From the NCBI RefSeq assembly GCF_900110865.1, contig NZ_FOFD01000003.1, positions 558,001-622,000 of the forward strand: a DNA stretch of 64,000 bases, given 5' to 3'. Source of the DNA: Natrinema salaciae (lineage in GTDB: Archaea; Halobacteriota; Halobacteria; Halobacteriales; Natrialbaceae). Numbering within the stretch: position 1 is the stretch's first letter; the number at the start of each line of letters is the position of its first letter. The notes beneath the pieces were generated by a model. That model saw only the letters and a list, made by a program, of their open reading frames with translations. It searched no databases and was not told the origin of the DNA. Below, piece after piece: positions 9,475 to 17,391 of this stretch. The translations under genes and the position numbers were made by a program.

Positions 9475-9575
9475 TTCGGAAAGGGGGTGGGGGATCGGGG
9501 GTGGCGACAGTTGCTCTCAGATCGCCACCTGGGGGTACGAACTGGCAGGATGTAAGGATACTTTCTAACTATCCG
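9475..9575 (+). repeat. G-rich hairpin repeat, copy 2
   Basis: Same arrangement as copy 1: G runs at 9483-9487, 9489-9493 and 9497-9501, then a perfect 8-base inverted repeat GGTGGCGA (9500-9507) with TCGCCACC (9522-9529), TACGAAC and an A+T-rich tail with TTCTAACTA. It ends just beyond the 3' end of the minus-strand regulator gene. Confidence 0.75.
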
Positions 9576-9599
9576 GATAGTCCGTAATCACCATACTAA

Positions 9600-11822
9600 T
9601 TAACTAGAATCTCCCTCGAACACGACGGTAACGAGTTTCCGTTCGGCCGCGCGGAGGTGGTAGTGATACGTCGGTGGCGACACGTCGAGCGCGTCCGCGA
9701 GGTCCTCACCGGTGCTCTCTCGTGGCCACTCGAAGAACCCGCTGTAGTGGGCGGCCTGCAGCGCCTCGAACTGCTTGTCGGTAAGTCGCTCCGCGAGATG
9801 GGTATCGAGCTGGCGCGCCGACCGGGTGTGCGTCGTCTCCCGTTTGGCTACCAGTTCCGTCTCGGGATACGCCTCTCCGATCGCCTCGACTAGCGATCGT
9901 GTCTCGACTCGCTGCGGAACCTCGAGCACGACCGTCGATTCGCCGTCCTCGGCAGTCGCCATTCGTACCTGCACGTCGTAGGTCTGCAGGATGTCGAGGA
10001 AGGGCGTCGACGCGACCGTCAGTTCGAACAGCGTCTCGTCGTCGCCCTCGGAGACGACCGAAAGCGTTTCGATCGATGCCCACTCTGCCTCGAGTTCGGC
10101 CAGCGAAGCCGTCGAGGGCGCGCTCACGAACAGGACGATCCCATCCTCGTCGCGATCGATGACGCCCTCGAGCGTGACCGGGTCCGCTGCCGCGACGTGA
10201 TTCGAGAGCCGATTGAGCAACAGCCGCGAATCCGCCACGTCGAGCTCGAGTTCGAGCCGGCTATCGGTTAACATCGCCCGCGTCCGCTCGACCGATCGGA
10301 TCGCGTGGCCGGTCGTCTCCCCGAGTTCGGCCAGCACCTCCCGCTCGCTCTCGCCGACCGAATCGGCTCCCGCGATGTGGACGACGAGCACACCGTACCG
10401 GCGCTCGTCGGCGACCAGCGGCACGCCGAGTACCGTCTGATAGCCGTAGGTCAACGCCTCCTTGCGCCGCGAGTTCCACGCGTCTGCCTCGAGGACGTCG
10501 GGGATCGTCCGCACCCGTCCCGACTCGAGGATATCGCGGACCAGCGCGAGTTCGGGTGCACGCTCGCCGTCGTCGCGGATCGTATCGATGTAAGCCGCGT
10601 CGATCCCGCTCCAGGCTGTCGGCGACGGCGGCTCGTCGTCGCTCGTGGCGATCCAGGCGAAGCGGTACCGATCGGTCTCGGCGAGGCGATCGCACACCGT
10701 CTCCTCGATGGCCGCGCGCGTCGAGGCCTGTGCGATACCGTGGTTGATCTCGCGGACGATCTCGTTCGTGTGGTTGAGTCGCGTCAGTTCCTCGTTTTGC
10801 TGCGTGAGCGTTCGGTCGTGGTCCCGAAGCAACTGCTCCCGCTCGGCCCGATCCAGTGCGGCCTCGGTGTTGGCCGCCAGGATGTGCAACAGCTCGGTCA
10901 TCGTCTCGTCGAACCCGTCGACGTTCTCGGAGCGTGCGACCAACACGCCGTGGGTCCCGAGCGGAACGATCAACTCGCTCCGGCTCGCGGCAGTCGCAGT
11001 CTCGACGCCGTCGATGGCGTCCGCTTGCGGGCCCTGCCCGCTCGTATTGCTCGAGGTGCGTTGCGCCTCGCCGTCGCCGTCCCCTCGAGGCGACTCGACC
11101 CTCTCGCCGTCCTCGCGCGTCACGTCCTCGTAATAGGCGCTCTCGCCCTCCGAGAACACCTCCCAGACCAGTCCTTCGCCCCGCTCGAAGGTCGCCGCCG
11201 GATCGCCCAGTTCGGGTGACTGCTGCGTCGACGCCGCGCGCTCGAGGCTGCCGGCCGTCGGCTCGAACGCGTAGGCGACGGCGACTGCCACGTCGAGGAT
11301 CTCGCTCGCGGTCTCGACCGCCGACCGATAGATCTCGTCTTTGGTCTCGGCTCGCATCAGCTCCCGCGTCGTTTCGTGTAACGTCGTCAGCGTCCGCTCG
11401 TACCGGCGTTCGCTCTCCCGAAGTTCGGTCTCGGTCCGGTACTGGGCGACGGCGTTCGTGACCTGATTCGCCAGCAACGCGTACTGCTTTTTGCCGGACT
11501 CCTTCTGGAGGTACTGGGTCACGCCCGCGGCGATCGCTTCGCTCGCGATCTCCTCCGAACCCCGCCCCGTAAACAGGATAAAGGGAAGATCGGGATCACC
11601 CTCGCGAACGCGCTCGAGCAGTTCGAGGCCGTTCATCCCCGGCATCTCGTAATCGCTAACGATACAGTCGACCTCGCGACGCTCGAGGACGTCGAGCGCC
11701 TCGGTCCCGTTTCTCGCCGAGACGGCGACGATCGAGTCGCGTTCGCGCTCGAGCATTTCTCCCGCGAGATCGGCGAATCCGGGCTCGTTATCGACGACGA
11801 GTACGGTGATCGGTTGTGCCAT
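9600..11822 (-). CDS. Response-regulator/GAF/HTH_10 (bacterio-opsin-activator-like) regulator
   Basis: A 740-residue multidomain signalling regulator. Residues 1-125 are a receiver domain (VLVVDNEPGF, phosphoacceptor in VSDYEMPGMNGLELL, then ILFTGRGSEE). Two GAF-type sensor domains follow, about 145-330 and 360-510, separated by a predicted coiled coil near EREQLLRDHDRTLTQQNEEL. A Bat-type domain (about 525-665) precedes the C-terminal HTH_10 DNA-binding domain: LTDKQFEALQAAHYSGFFEW followed by SPPTYHYHLRAAERKL. This class belongs with Bat, the activator of bacteriorhodopsin genes, but no target lies nearby. An A+T-rich TAATATATTAG at about 11908-11918 may be its promoter. Confidence 0.92.
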   Translation of the reverse strand: MAQPITVLVVDNEPGFADLAGEMLERERDSIVAVSARNGTEALDVLERREVDCIVSDYEMPGMNGLELLERVREGDPDLPFILFTGRGSEEIASEAIAAGVTQYLQKESGKKQYALLANQVTNAVAQYRTETELRESERRYERTLTTLHETTRELMRAETKDEIYRSAVETASEILDVAVAVAYAFEPTAGSLERAASTQQSPELGDPAATFERGEGLVWEVFSEGESAYYEDVTREDGERVESPRGDGDGEAQRTSSNTSGQGPQADAIDGVETATAASRSELIVPLGTHGVLVARSENVDGFDETMTELLHILAANTEAALDRAEREQLLRDHDRTLTQQNEELTRLNHTNEIVREINHGIAQASTRAAIEETVCDRLAETDRYRFAWIATSDDEPPSPTAWSGIDAAYIDTIRDDGERAPELALVRDILESGRVRTIPDVLEADAWNSRRKEALTYGYQTVLGVPLVADERRYGVLVVHIAGADSVGESEREVLAELGETTGHAIRSVERTRAMLTDSRLELELDVADSRLLLNRLSNHVAAADPVTLEGVIDRDEDGIVLFVSAPSTASLAELEAEWASIETLSVVSEGDDETLFELTVASTPFLDILQTYDVQVRMATAEDGESTVVLEVPQRVETRSLVEAIGEAYPETELVAKRETTHTRSARQLDTHLAERLTDKQFEALQAAHYSGFFEWPRESTGEDLADALDVSPPTYHYHLRAAERKLVTVVFEGDSS

Positions 11823-12048
11823 AGTTCCACCGATGCCGACGTGCCGTCGTCAGAGACGACTACTGCTGTGACCGTCGGTTCACATAACCGGGTATCGCGG
11901 GAGTACTAATATATTAGGGTAGCGAGCTAGCTGACGCGACTCCGTTGGACGGTTGCGATAGCAACTCCAGACAGCGAAATCCCGTATAGGTCGAAGAGGT
12001 AATTCCAACGCTCACTGTGACGACTAACTCTGTTATAGTCGATACAAA

Positions 12049-12459
12049 CTACGGGAGTTGATCGGTAAGCCGATACGTCTCGGCGAGATTGACGCTTGGA
12101 TGATCGATCTTCGGTTCGGTCAATCGTAGGTATGTGCTTTTCTTCCCGGCATCCTCAACCGGCACCCAATAGAGTTCACCATTATCCTTACAGCGAACGG
12201 CAAACGCATCGATCTCGCCGTCATAGTCGTCCATCGTCACGTCTCCGTTGGAAGTCGTTTTACTGGCGGTTTTAAATCGAACAACATCGCTCTCGATCCA
12301 TCCGGTTTTACACTGGACCCGCAGTAATTGATCATCCGTATCCAAGACGAGATCGTATCTGTCATTGTCTCCGAACGGAATCGAGACGGAGTATCCCTCT
12401 CCGACGAGCGTTGCGATGATCCGTGCTTCGGTTTCGTCCCCTATTTGTTTGGTATTCAT
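12049..12459 (-). CDS. PD-(D/E)XK nuclease-like protein (group I intron endonuclease type)
   Basis: A 136-residue protein with the small nuclease core of the group I intron-associated PD-(D/E)XK family. An N-terminal helix with GDETEARIIATLVGEGY gives the early glutamate, DRYDLVLD gives the metal aspartate, and LRVQCKTG the Q-x-K strand. A C-terminal arm follows DAFAVRCKDNGELYWVPV. No intron is present here, so it may act as a stand-alone resolvase or nuclease; this is inferred. ATG at 12459 is chosen over an upstream ATG at 12468; an A+T-rich TTAATATAA patch about 25-35 bases upstream fits a promoter. Base composition is lower in G+C than the flanking genes, suggesting acquisition. Confidence 0.75.
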   Translation of the reverse strand: MNTKQIGDETEARIIATLVGEGYSVSIPFGDNDRYDLVLDTDDQLLRVQCKTGWIESDVVRFKTASKTTSNGDVTMDDYDGEIDAFAVRCKDNGELYWVPVEDAGKKSTYLRLTEPKIDHPSVNLAETYRLTDQLP

Positions 12460-12539
12460 CGCGATCATCGTTCAAATCATAGGCGATATTAATATAACGG
12501 CCGATCATTTACACGCAGAGAGGTATTCCGCAGGATCAG

Positions 12540-12930
12540 CGGTGAGACCGTGTGAACTACTCCGCCCTACCGCGCTCGGGCCTACCCGGCCCTCGCTTGT
12601 TGAGGACGGAGTTTCCTGTTTCTGTGTCGGAACTTGCAGGAACAAGTCCCACATCGGTTCCAGACTCCGCAGGCGATTTCCCTTTATCGGCGGTTCGGAG
12701 TGTCCCACTCCTCCCGAATCGACACTCGGCCACAACCGACGATGCACGCTTTTTGTCGCGTTTGAACAACGCCGGAAGCGTGGTGAGCATCTTACTACCC
12801 TCTTCGACTGCCGGGTAGTAAGGATGCTGATTCACACGGAAACAAGACGTGCGGGCGCTGTATCCCCTCCCTGCTCGCTTCGCTCGCTGAGGAAGGGGGG
12901 CTTAGCGCCCTCAATTACAGTTAAAACGGC
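12540..12930 (-). mobile_element. Probable IS200/IS605-type remnant (tnpB 3' end plus terminal hairpin)
   Basis: On the minus strand an open frame ends at 12557 with a tail like those of haloarchaeal IS1341-type TnpB proteins (ETGNSVLNKRGPGRPERGRAE). At the other end, 12853-12910 folds into a long hairpin: outer arms GGGCGCT and AGCGCCC, inner arms CCCCTCCCTG and AGGAAGGGG. Subterminal hairpins of this kind are what IS200/IS605 transposases recognise. The intervening 300 bases carry no TnpB catalytic motif, so this is at most a deletion derivative similar in style to palindrome-associated (PATE) elements. Identification rests on recognition, not on a database match. Confidence 0.45.
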
Positions 12931-13017
12931 ATAGCACGTGTTTCAGCGGAATGAGACGCCTTTCGGATGGCTGCAACAGAACAGGCCCGCAACTCACGCA
13001 ACTACATTACGAAAAAG

Positions 13018-13090
13018 CGCCCGAGGCGGGATTTGAACCCGCGTCACGACCGTGACAGGGTCGTATGATGGGCCACTACACCACCCGGGC
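13018..13090 (-). tRNA. tRNA-Asp (GTC), copy 1
   Basis: The 73-base gene includes the G discriminator. Acceptor arms are GCCCGGG and CTCGGGC (one G-U pair); the anticodon arm is CGACC-CTGTCAC-GGTCG, giving anticodon GTC; the T arm has GGGTTCAAATCCC. No intron and no encoded CCA. Identical to the copy at 13356-13428. Confidence 0.97.
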
Positions 13091-13120
13091 AACCTGCAAC
13101 CGTTCGTTTCCCCGTCTACG

Positions 13121-13126
13121 TATTAA
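13121..13126 (-). promoter_or_regulatory. TATA box of tRNA-Asp copy 1
   Basis: Minus-strand CCTTAATAC contains TTAATA 31-36 bases before the tRNA 5' end. The same CCTTAATAC stands before copy 2. Confidence 0.6.
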
Positions 13127-13355
13127 GGGTTTTGTTCCCTGTTCGTTCTCGTTTCTCAGTGACAAAACGATCCGCTCGTACCCGGATACCGCTATTCGAA
13201 TCTCAACCGAAGGATCCACACTGAGTACGGGCTCGCTCCTCTCGGCCGTTCCGGGCGTGTGACTGTTCGTGTTCAAATTCTACGTGTTCGTTTTCCGGTC
13301 TCAGAATACTCGCGATCAACGTGCTGACGGCTCGTGAGAGTTGAAGTCGGAAAAG

Positions 13356-13428
13356 CGCCCGAGGCGGGATTTGAACCCGCGTCACGACCGTGACAGGGTC
13401 GTATGATGGGCCACTACACCACCCGGGC
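13356..13428 (-). tRNA. tRNA-Asp (GTC), copy 2
   Basis: Base-for-base identical to copy 1 over all 73 positions, including the short 3' flank that reads GCTTTT on the minus strand. Anticodon GTC. The 265 bases between the copies are dissimilar to those flanking copy 2 apart from the promoter box, so the pair is a gene duplication kept as two separately promoted genes. Confidence 0.97.
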
Positions 13429-13454
13429 TCCGACTCATCGTTGCCGGGTTACGG

Positions 13455-13460
13455 TATTAA
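13455..13460 (-). promoter_or_regulatory. TATA box of tRNA-Asp copy 2
   Basis: Minus-strand GCCTTAATACC, TTAATA lying 27-32 bases before the tRNA 5' end. Confidence 0.6.
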
Positions 13461-13475
13461 GGCTTTTCAATCGAT

Positions 13476-13544
13476 GACCGTGTGGTACGGTCAATCCCGC
13501 CACGGCTGCCGCCTCGAGCCCGCGCCCCCCCGTGCCACACGGTC
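13476..13544. repeat. Inverted repeat upstream of the RNA polymerase operon
   Basis: GACCGTGTGGTACGG (13476-13490) pairs with CCGTGCCACACGGTC (13530-13544), fourteen of fifteen positions, across a 39-base loop. The intergenic stretch 13429-13743 also has A+T-rich boxes at about 13560-13567 (AATATAAC) and 13647-13653 (GTTAAAT) that could be promoters for the rpo operon. Confidence 0.5.
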
Positions 13545-13743
13545 CCACGCTCCACAAGGAATATAACTGATAACCGGATACTCTCGAGTGTGATCGACGG
13601 TTCCGGTCAGGTTCGCCCGGCCGGGTAGCCCTGCTTGTGCCTCGAGTTAGTAACCGTTAAATGCCTCCCGCCGGTAGCTACCTGTAGTATCTCGTGACAG
13701 CCGCTTCTCTCCCGATAGCCGACATGCACACCCAACTCAACAC

Positions 13744-13971
13744 ATGGTAGACGTAAGCCAACACGAACTGGTTCCGGAGCATACGCTCCTCGAGGAGGAC
13801 GACCTCGAGGAGGTGCTCGAGGAATACAACATCGATCGTACAGATTTGCCGAAGATCAAGCGCAACGACCCCGCCTTGCCGGACGAGGCGGAAATCGGCG
13901 ACGTCATCAAAATCGTCCGCGATTCGCGTACAACCGATCAATCAATCGTATATCGACTTGTGGTGGAATAA
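13744..13971 (+). CDS. rpoH: DNA-directed RNA polymerase subunit H (Rpo5)
   Basis: Archaeal homologue of the C-terminal domain of eukaryotic RPB5, 75 residues. Sequence signs are [20 protein letters not shown], the conserved [10 protein letters not shown] and the terminal YRLVVE. It contributes to the downstream DNA jaw of the enzyme. It opens the rpo operon and its stop codon is directly followed by the ATG of rpoB'' with no gap. Confidence 0.97.
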   Translation: MVDVSQHELVPEHTLLEEDDLEEVLEEYNIDRTDLPKIKRNDPALPDEAEIGDVIKIVRDSRTTDQSIVYRLVVE

Positions 13972-15552
13972 ATGGCAATGGAACTCGACCGCGACGAACG
14001 GCGAGAGATTTCGCGCGAATATTTCTCGAAGGGACGGATCGCCGAACACCACTACCGCTCGTTCAACGCCTTCCTCAACCGGGGGATGCAGGAGGTCGTC
14101 GACGAGAAGGCGACGATCGACACGGACATCGGCGACAAGGAAGGCGAGGAGCCGGTCCACGTCGAACTGGGCGACGTCCGCGTCGTCACGCCCCGCGTTC
14201 GAGAGGCCGACGGCTCCGAGGAACTGCTCTACCCACAGGAGGCTCGCCTTCGCAACATCACCTACTCCGCGCCGGTCTTCATGGAGATGTCCATCGTCAA
14301 GGGCGAGGAGGGCGACCAGCGGGTCGTCGACTCGACCGAAACGAAGATCGGTCGGATGCCGATCATGGTCGGCTCCGAAAAGTGTAACATCGCCGGCTTC
14401 TCCGACGAGGAACTGATCGAGATCGGCGAGGACCCCGCCGACCCCGGCGGCTATTTCATCGTCAACGGCTCCGAGCGGGTGCTGATGACCAGCGAGGACC
14501 TCGCGCCCAACAAGATCCTCGCGGAGTACGACACCAAGTACGGCGACGAGATTCAGGTCGCCAAGACCTTCTCGCAGCGCCGCGGCTACCGCGCGCTGGT
14601 GCTGTGTGAACGAACGCGCGACGGGCTACTCGAGGTCTCGTTCCCCTCGGTGTCGGGATCGATCAACTTCGTGACGCTCGTGCGTGCGCTGGGCCTCGAA
14701 TCGGACGAGGAGATCGTCCACAAGGTCTCGAACGATCCCGAGGTCGTCAAGTACATGCTGGAGAATCTGGAGGAAGCGGAGGTCCAGACCGAGGAAGAAG
14801 CCATCGAGGAACTCGGGAAACGCGTCGCCTCGGGCCAGGGGAAAAACTACCAGCTCAAGCGCGCGAATTACGTCATCGATCGCTACCTCCTGCCGCACCT
14901 CCACGAGGACGGCGTCGAGGAAGAAGACGTCCGGATCAACAAGGCTCACTACCTCTGTCGGATGGCCGAGGCCTGTTTCGAACTCGCGCTCGGACGCCGC
15001 GAGTCGGACGACAAGGACCACTACGCGAACAAGCGGCTCAAGGTCAGCGGCGACCTGATGAAAGACCTGTTCCGGACCGCGCTGAACAAACTGGCCCGGG
15101 ACGTCAAGTACCAGCTCGAGCGCGCGAACATGCGCAACCGGCAGCTCTCGGTCAACACGGTCGTCCGATCGGACGTCCTGACCGAGCGACTCGAGCACCC
15201 GATCGCGACGGGCAACTGGGTCGGCGGCCGCTCCGGCGTGAGTCAGCTGGTCGACCGGACCGACTTCATGGGCGTTCTCTCGCACCTGCGCCGGCTTCGG
15301 AGTCCGCTCTCGCGCTCGCAGCCCCACTTCGAAGCGCGGGACCTGCACGCGACCCAGTGGGGTCGCATCGGCCCCTCCGAGACGCCGGAGGGCCCGAACT
15401 GTGGGCTGGTGAAGAACTTCGCGCAGTCGATGGAGCTCTCCCAGAACGTCGAGGACGAACAGGAACTCAAACGCGAACTGGCGTCGATGGGGGTCGAGGG
15501 CATTCCCGGCCTCGAGGGTATCGAACGGACGACCGCATCAGGGGACGACTAA
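13972..15552 (+). CDS. rpoB2: DNA-directed RNA polymerase subunit B'' (Rpo2N)
   Basis: N-terminal half of the split second-largest subunit, 526 residues. It carries the protrusion and lobe (SRRDG-type start EISREYFSKGRIAEHHYRSF, IGRMPIMVGSEKCN, GGYFIVNGSERVLMTSEDLA) and ends in the fork region with the conserved HPIATGNWVGG, RTDFMGVLSHLRRLRSPLSR and GRIGPSETPEGPNCGLVK. The break from B' is at the position normal for haloarchaea. Six bases separate its stop from the ATG of rpoB'. Confidence 0.98.
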   Translation: MAMELDRDERREISREYFSKGRIAEHHYRSFNAFLNRGMQEVVDEKATIDTDIGDKEGEEPVHVELGDVRVVTPRVREADGSEELLYPQEARLRNITYSAPVFMEMSIVKGEEGDQRVVDSTETKIGRMPIMVGSEKCNIAGFSDEELIEIGEDPADPGGYFIVNGSERVLMTSEDLAPNKILAEYDTKYGDEIQVAKTFSQRRGYRALVLCERTRDGLLEVSFPSVSGSINFVTLVRALGLESDEEIVHKVSNDPEVVKYMLENLEEAEVQTEEEAIEELGKRVASGQGKNYQLKRANYVIDRYLLPHLHEDGVEEEDVRINKAHYLCRMAEACFELALGRRESDDKDHYANKRLKVSGDLMKDLFRTALNKLARDVKYQLERANMRNRQLSVNTVVRSDVLTERLEHPIATGNWVGGRSGVSQLVDRTDFMGVLSHLRRLRSPLSRSQPHFEARDLHATQWGRIGPSETPEGPNCGLVKNFAQSMELSQNVEDEQELKRELASMGVEGIPGLEGIERTTASGDD

Positions 15553-15558
15553 TCAATC

Positions 15559-17388
15559 ATGAGCAGTCAACAACGAGAGGCGAAAGTCTACGTCAACGGG
15601 TCGCTGGTGGGGACGCATCCCGATCCGCACGAACTGGCCGAACAGATCCGCGAAGCGCGACGCATCGGTGACGTCTCCGAGATGGTCAACGTCTCGGTGA
15701 AAGATCGCACCCGCGAAGTGATCGTCAACGCCGACGCCGGCCGCGCCCGCCGACCGCTACTGGTCGTCGAGGACGGCGAGCCCCGCATCTCCGACCAGGA
15801 GATCGAGGCGCTCAAAGACGGCGACCTCGAGTTCGAGGACCTCGTCGATCACGGCTACATCGAGTTCATCGACGCCGAGGAGGAAGAGGACATCCTCGTC
15901 GGCGTCGACGAAGACGATCTCACGGAGAAACACACCCACCTCGAGATCGACCCGTCGCTGATCTTCTCGATCGGTGCGGGGATGATTCCGTACCCCGAGC
16001 ACAATGCCTCGCCCCGCATTACGATGGGCGCAGGGATGATCAAGCAGTCGCTCGGGCTGCCGAGCGCCAACTACCGGATCCGGCCGGACACGCGCCAGCA
16101 CCTGCTGCACTACCCGCAGCTCTCGATGGTGAAGACGCAGACGACCGAACAGATCGGCTACGACGAGCGCCCGGCGGCGCAGAACTTCGTCGTCGCCGTG
16201 ATGAGCTACGAGGGGTTCAACATCGAGGACGCGCTGGTCATGAACAAGGCCAGCGTCGAACGCGCGCTCGCACGGTCGCACTTCTTCCGGACCTACGAGG
16301 GCGAGGAACGGCGCTACCCCGGCGGGCAGGAAGACCGCTTCGAGATTCCCTCGCAGGACGTCCGCGGTGCCCGCGGCGAGGAGGCCTACGCCCACCTCGA
16401 CGAGGACGGCCTCGTGAACCCGGAGACGACGGTCGACGAGAACTCCGTCCTGCTCGGGAAGACCTCGCCGCCGCGATTCCTCGAGGAACCCGACGACATG
16501 GGCGGGCTCTCGCCCCAGAAGCGACGGGAGACCTCCGTCACCATGCGCTCGGGCGAGTCCGGGATCGTCGACACCGTCACCCTCATGGAGGGTGAGGACG
16601 GCTCGAAGCTCTCGAAGGTCTCGGTCCGCGACGAGCGGATCCCGGAACTCGGGGACAAGTTCGCGTCGCGACACGGCCAGAAGGGGGTCGTCGGCCACCT
16701 CGCACCACAGGAAGACATGCCCTTCACCGAGGGCGGCGTCGTCCCCGACCTCGTGCTCAACCCCCACGCCCTGCCGTCGCGGATGACCGTCGGCCACATT
16801 CTCGAGATGATCGGCGGCAAGCTCGGCGCGATGGAGGGCCGACGCGTCGACGGGACGCCGTTCCTCGGCGAGGACAAGGACGCGCTCCGCGAGGGGCTCG
16901 AGGACGCCGGCTTCAACTCCGCCGGGAAAGAGACCATGTACTCCGGGATCTCCGGCGAGAAGATCGATGCAGAGATCTTCGTCGGCGTGATTTTCTACCA
17001 GAAGCTCTACCACATGGTCTCGAACAAGCTGCACGCCCGCTCGCGCGGGCCGGTGCAGGTGCTGACCCGTCAGCCGACGGAGGGACGCGCCCGCGAGGGC
17101 GGGCTGCGTATCGGGGAGATGGAACGCGACGTGTTCATCGGCCACGGGGCTGCGATGACGCTGAAGGAACGCCTCTTGGACGAGTCCGACCGCGAGTTCA
17201 TCCATATCTGTGCGAACTGCGGGATGAGCGCGGTCGAAAACGTCGAACAGCGGCGTGTCTACTGCCCGAACTGCGACGAGGAGACCGATATCCACGAGAT
17301 CGAGATGAGTTACGCGTTCAAGCTCCTGTTAGACGAGATGAAAGCGCTGGGTATCGCACCGCGACTCGAACTCGAAGACGCCGTCTAA
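15559..17388 (+). CDS. rpoB1: DNA-directed RNA polymerase subunit B' (Rpo2C)
   Basis: C-terminal half of the split beta-type subunit, 609 residues. It has the hybrid-binding core ([45 protein letters not shown]), the active-centre lysines in [14 protein letters not shown], and the clamp zinc site with cysteines in CANCGMSA and CPNCDEE near the C-terminus. No intein is present at the usual insertion points. Translationally close to rpoA', 3 bases downstream. Confidence 0.98.
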   Translation: MSSQQREAKVYVNGSLVGTHPDPHELAEQIREARRIGDVSEMVNVSVKDRTREVIVNADAGRARRPLLVVEDGEPRISDQEIEALKDGDLEFEDLVDHGYIEFIDAEEEEDILVGVDEDDLTEKHTHLEIDPSLIFSIGAGMIPYPEHNASPRITMGAGMIKQSLGLPSANYRIRPDTRQHLLHYPQLSMVKTQTTEQIGYDERPAAQNFVVAVMSYEGFNIEDALVMNKASVERALARSHFFRTYEGEERRYPGGQEDRFEIPSQDVRGARGEEAYAHLDEDGLVNPETTVDENSVLLGKTSPPRFLEEPDDMGGLSPQKRRETSVTMRSGESGIVDTVTLMEGEDGSKLSKVSVRDERIPELGDKFASRHGQKGVVGHLAPQEDMPFTEGGVVPDLVLNPHALPSRMTVGHILEMIGGKLGAMEGRRVDGTPFLGEDKDALREGLEDAGFNSAGKETMYSGISGEKIDAEIFVGVIFYQKLYHMVSNKLHARSRGPVQVLTRQPTEGRAREGGLRIGEMERDVFIGHGAAMTLKERLLDESDREFIHICANCGMSAVENVEQRRVYCPNCDEETDIHEIEMSYAFKLLLDEMKALGIAPRLELEDAV

Positions 17389-17391
17389 ACC

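Noticed and set aside
9140-9575. Possible replication origin repeats, because of the G strings and A+T-rich tails
   Set aside because: The TACGAAC/G-run units do not match the haloarchaeal origin-recognition-box core, and no cdc6/orc1 gene is present.
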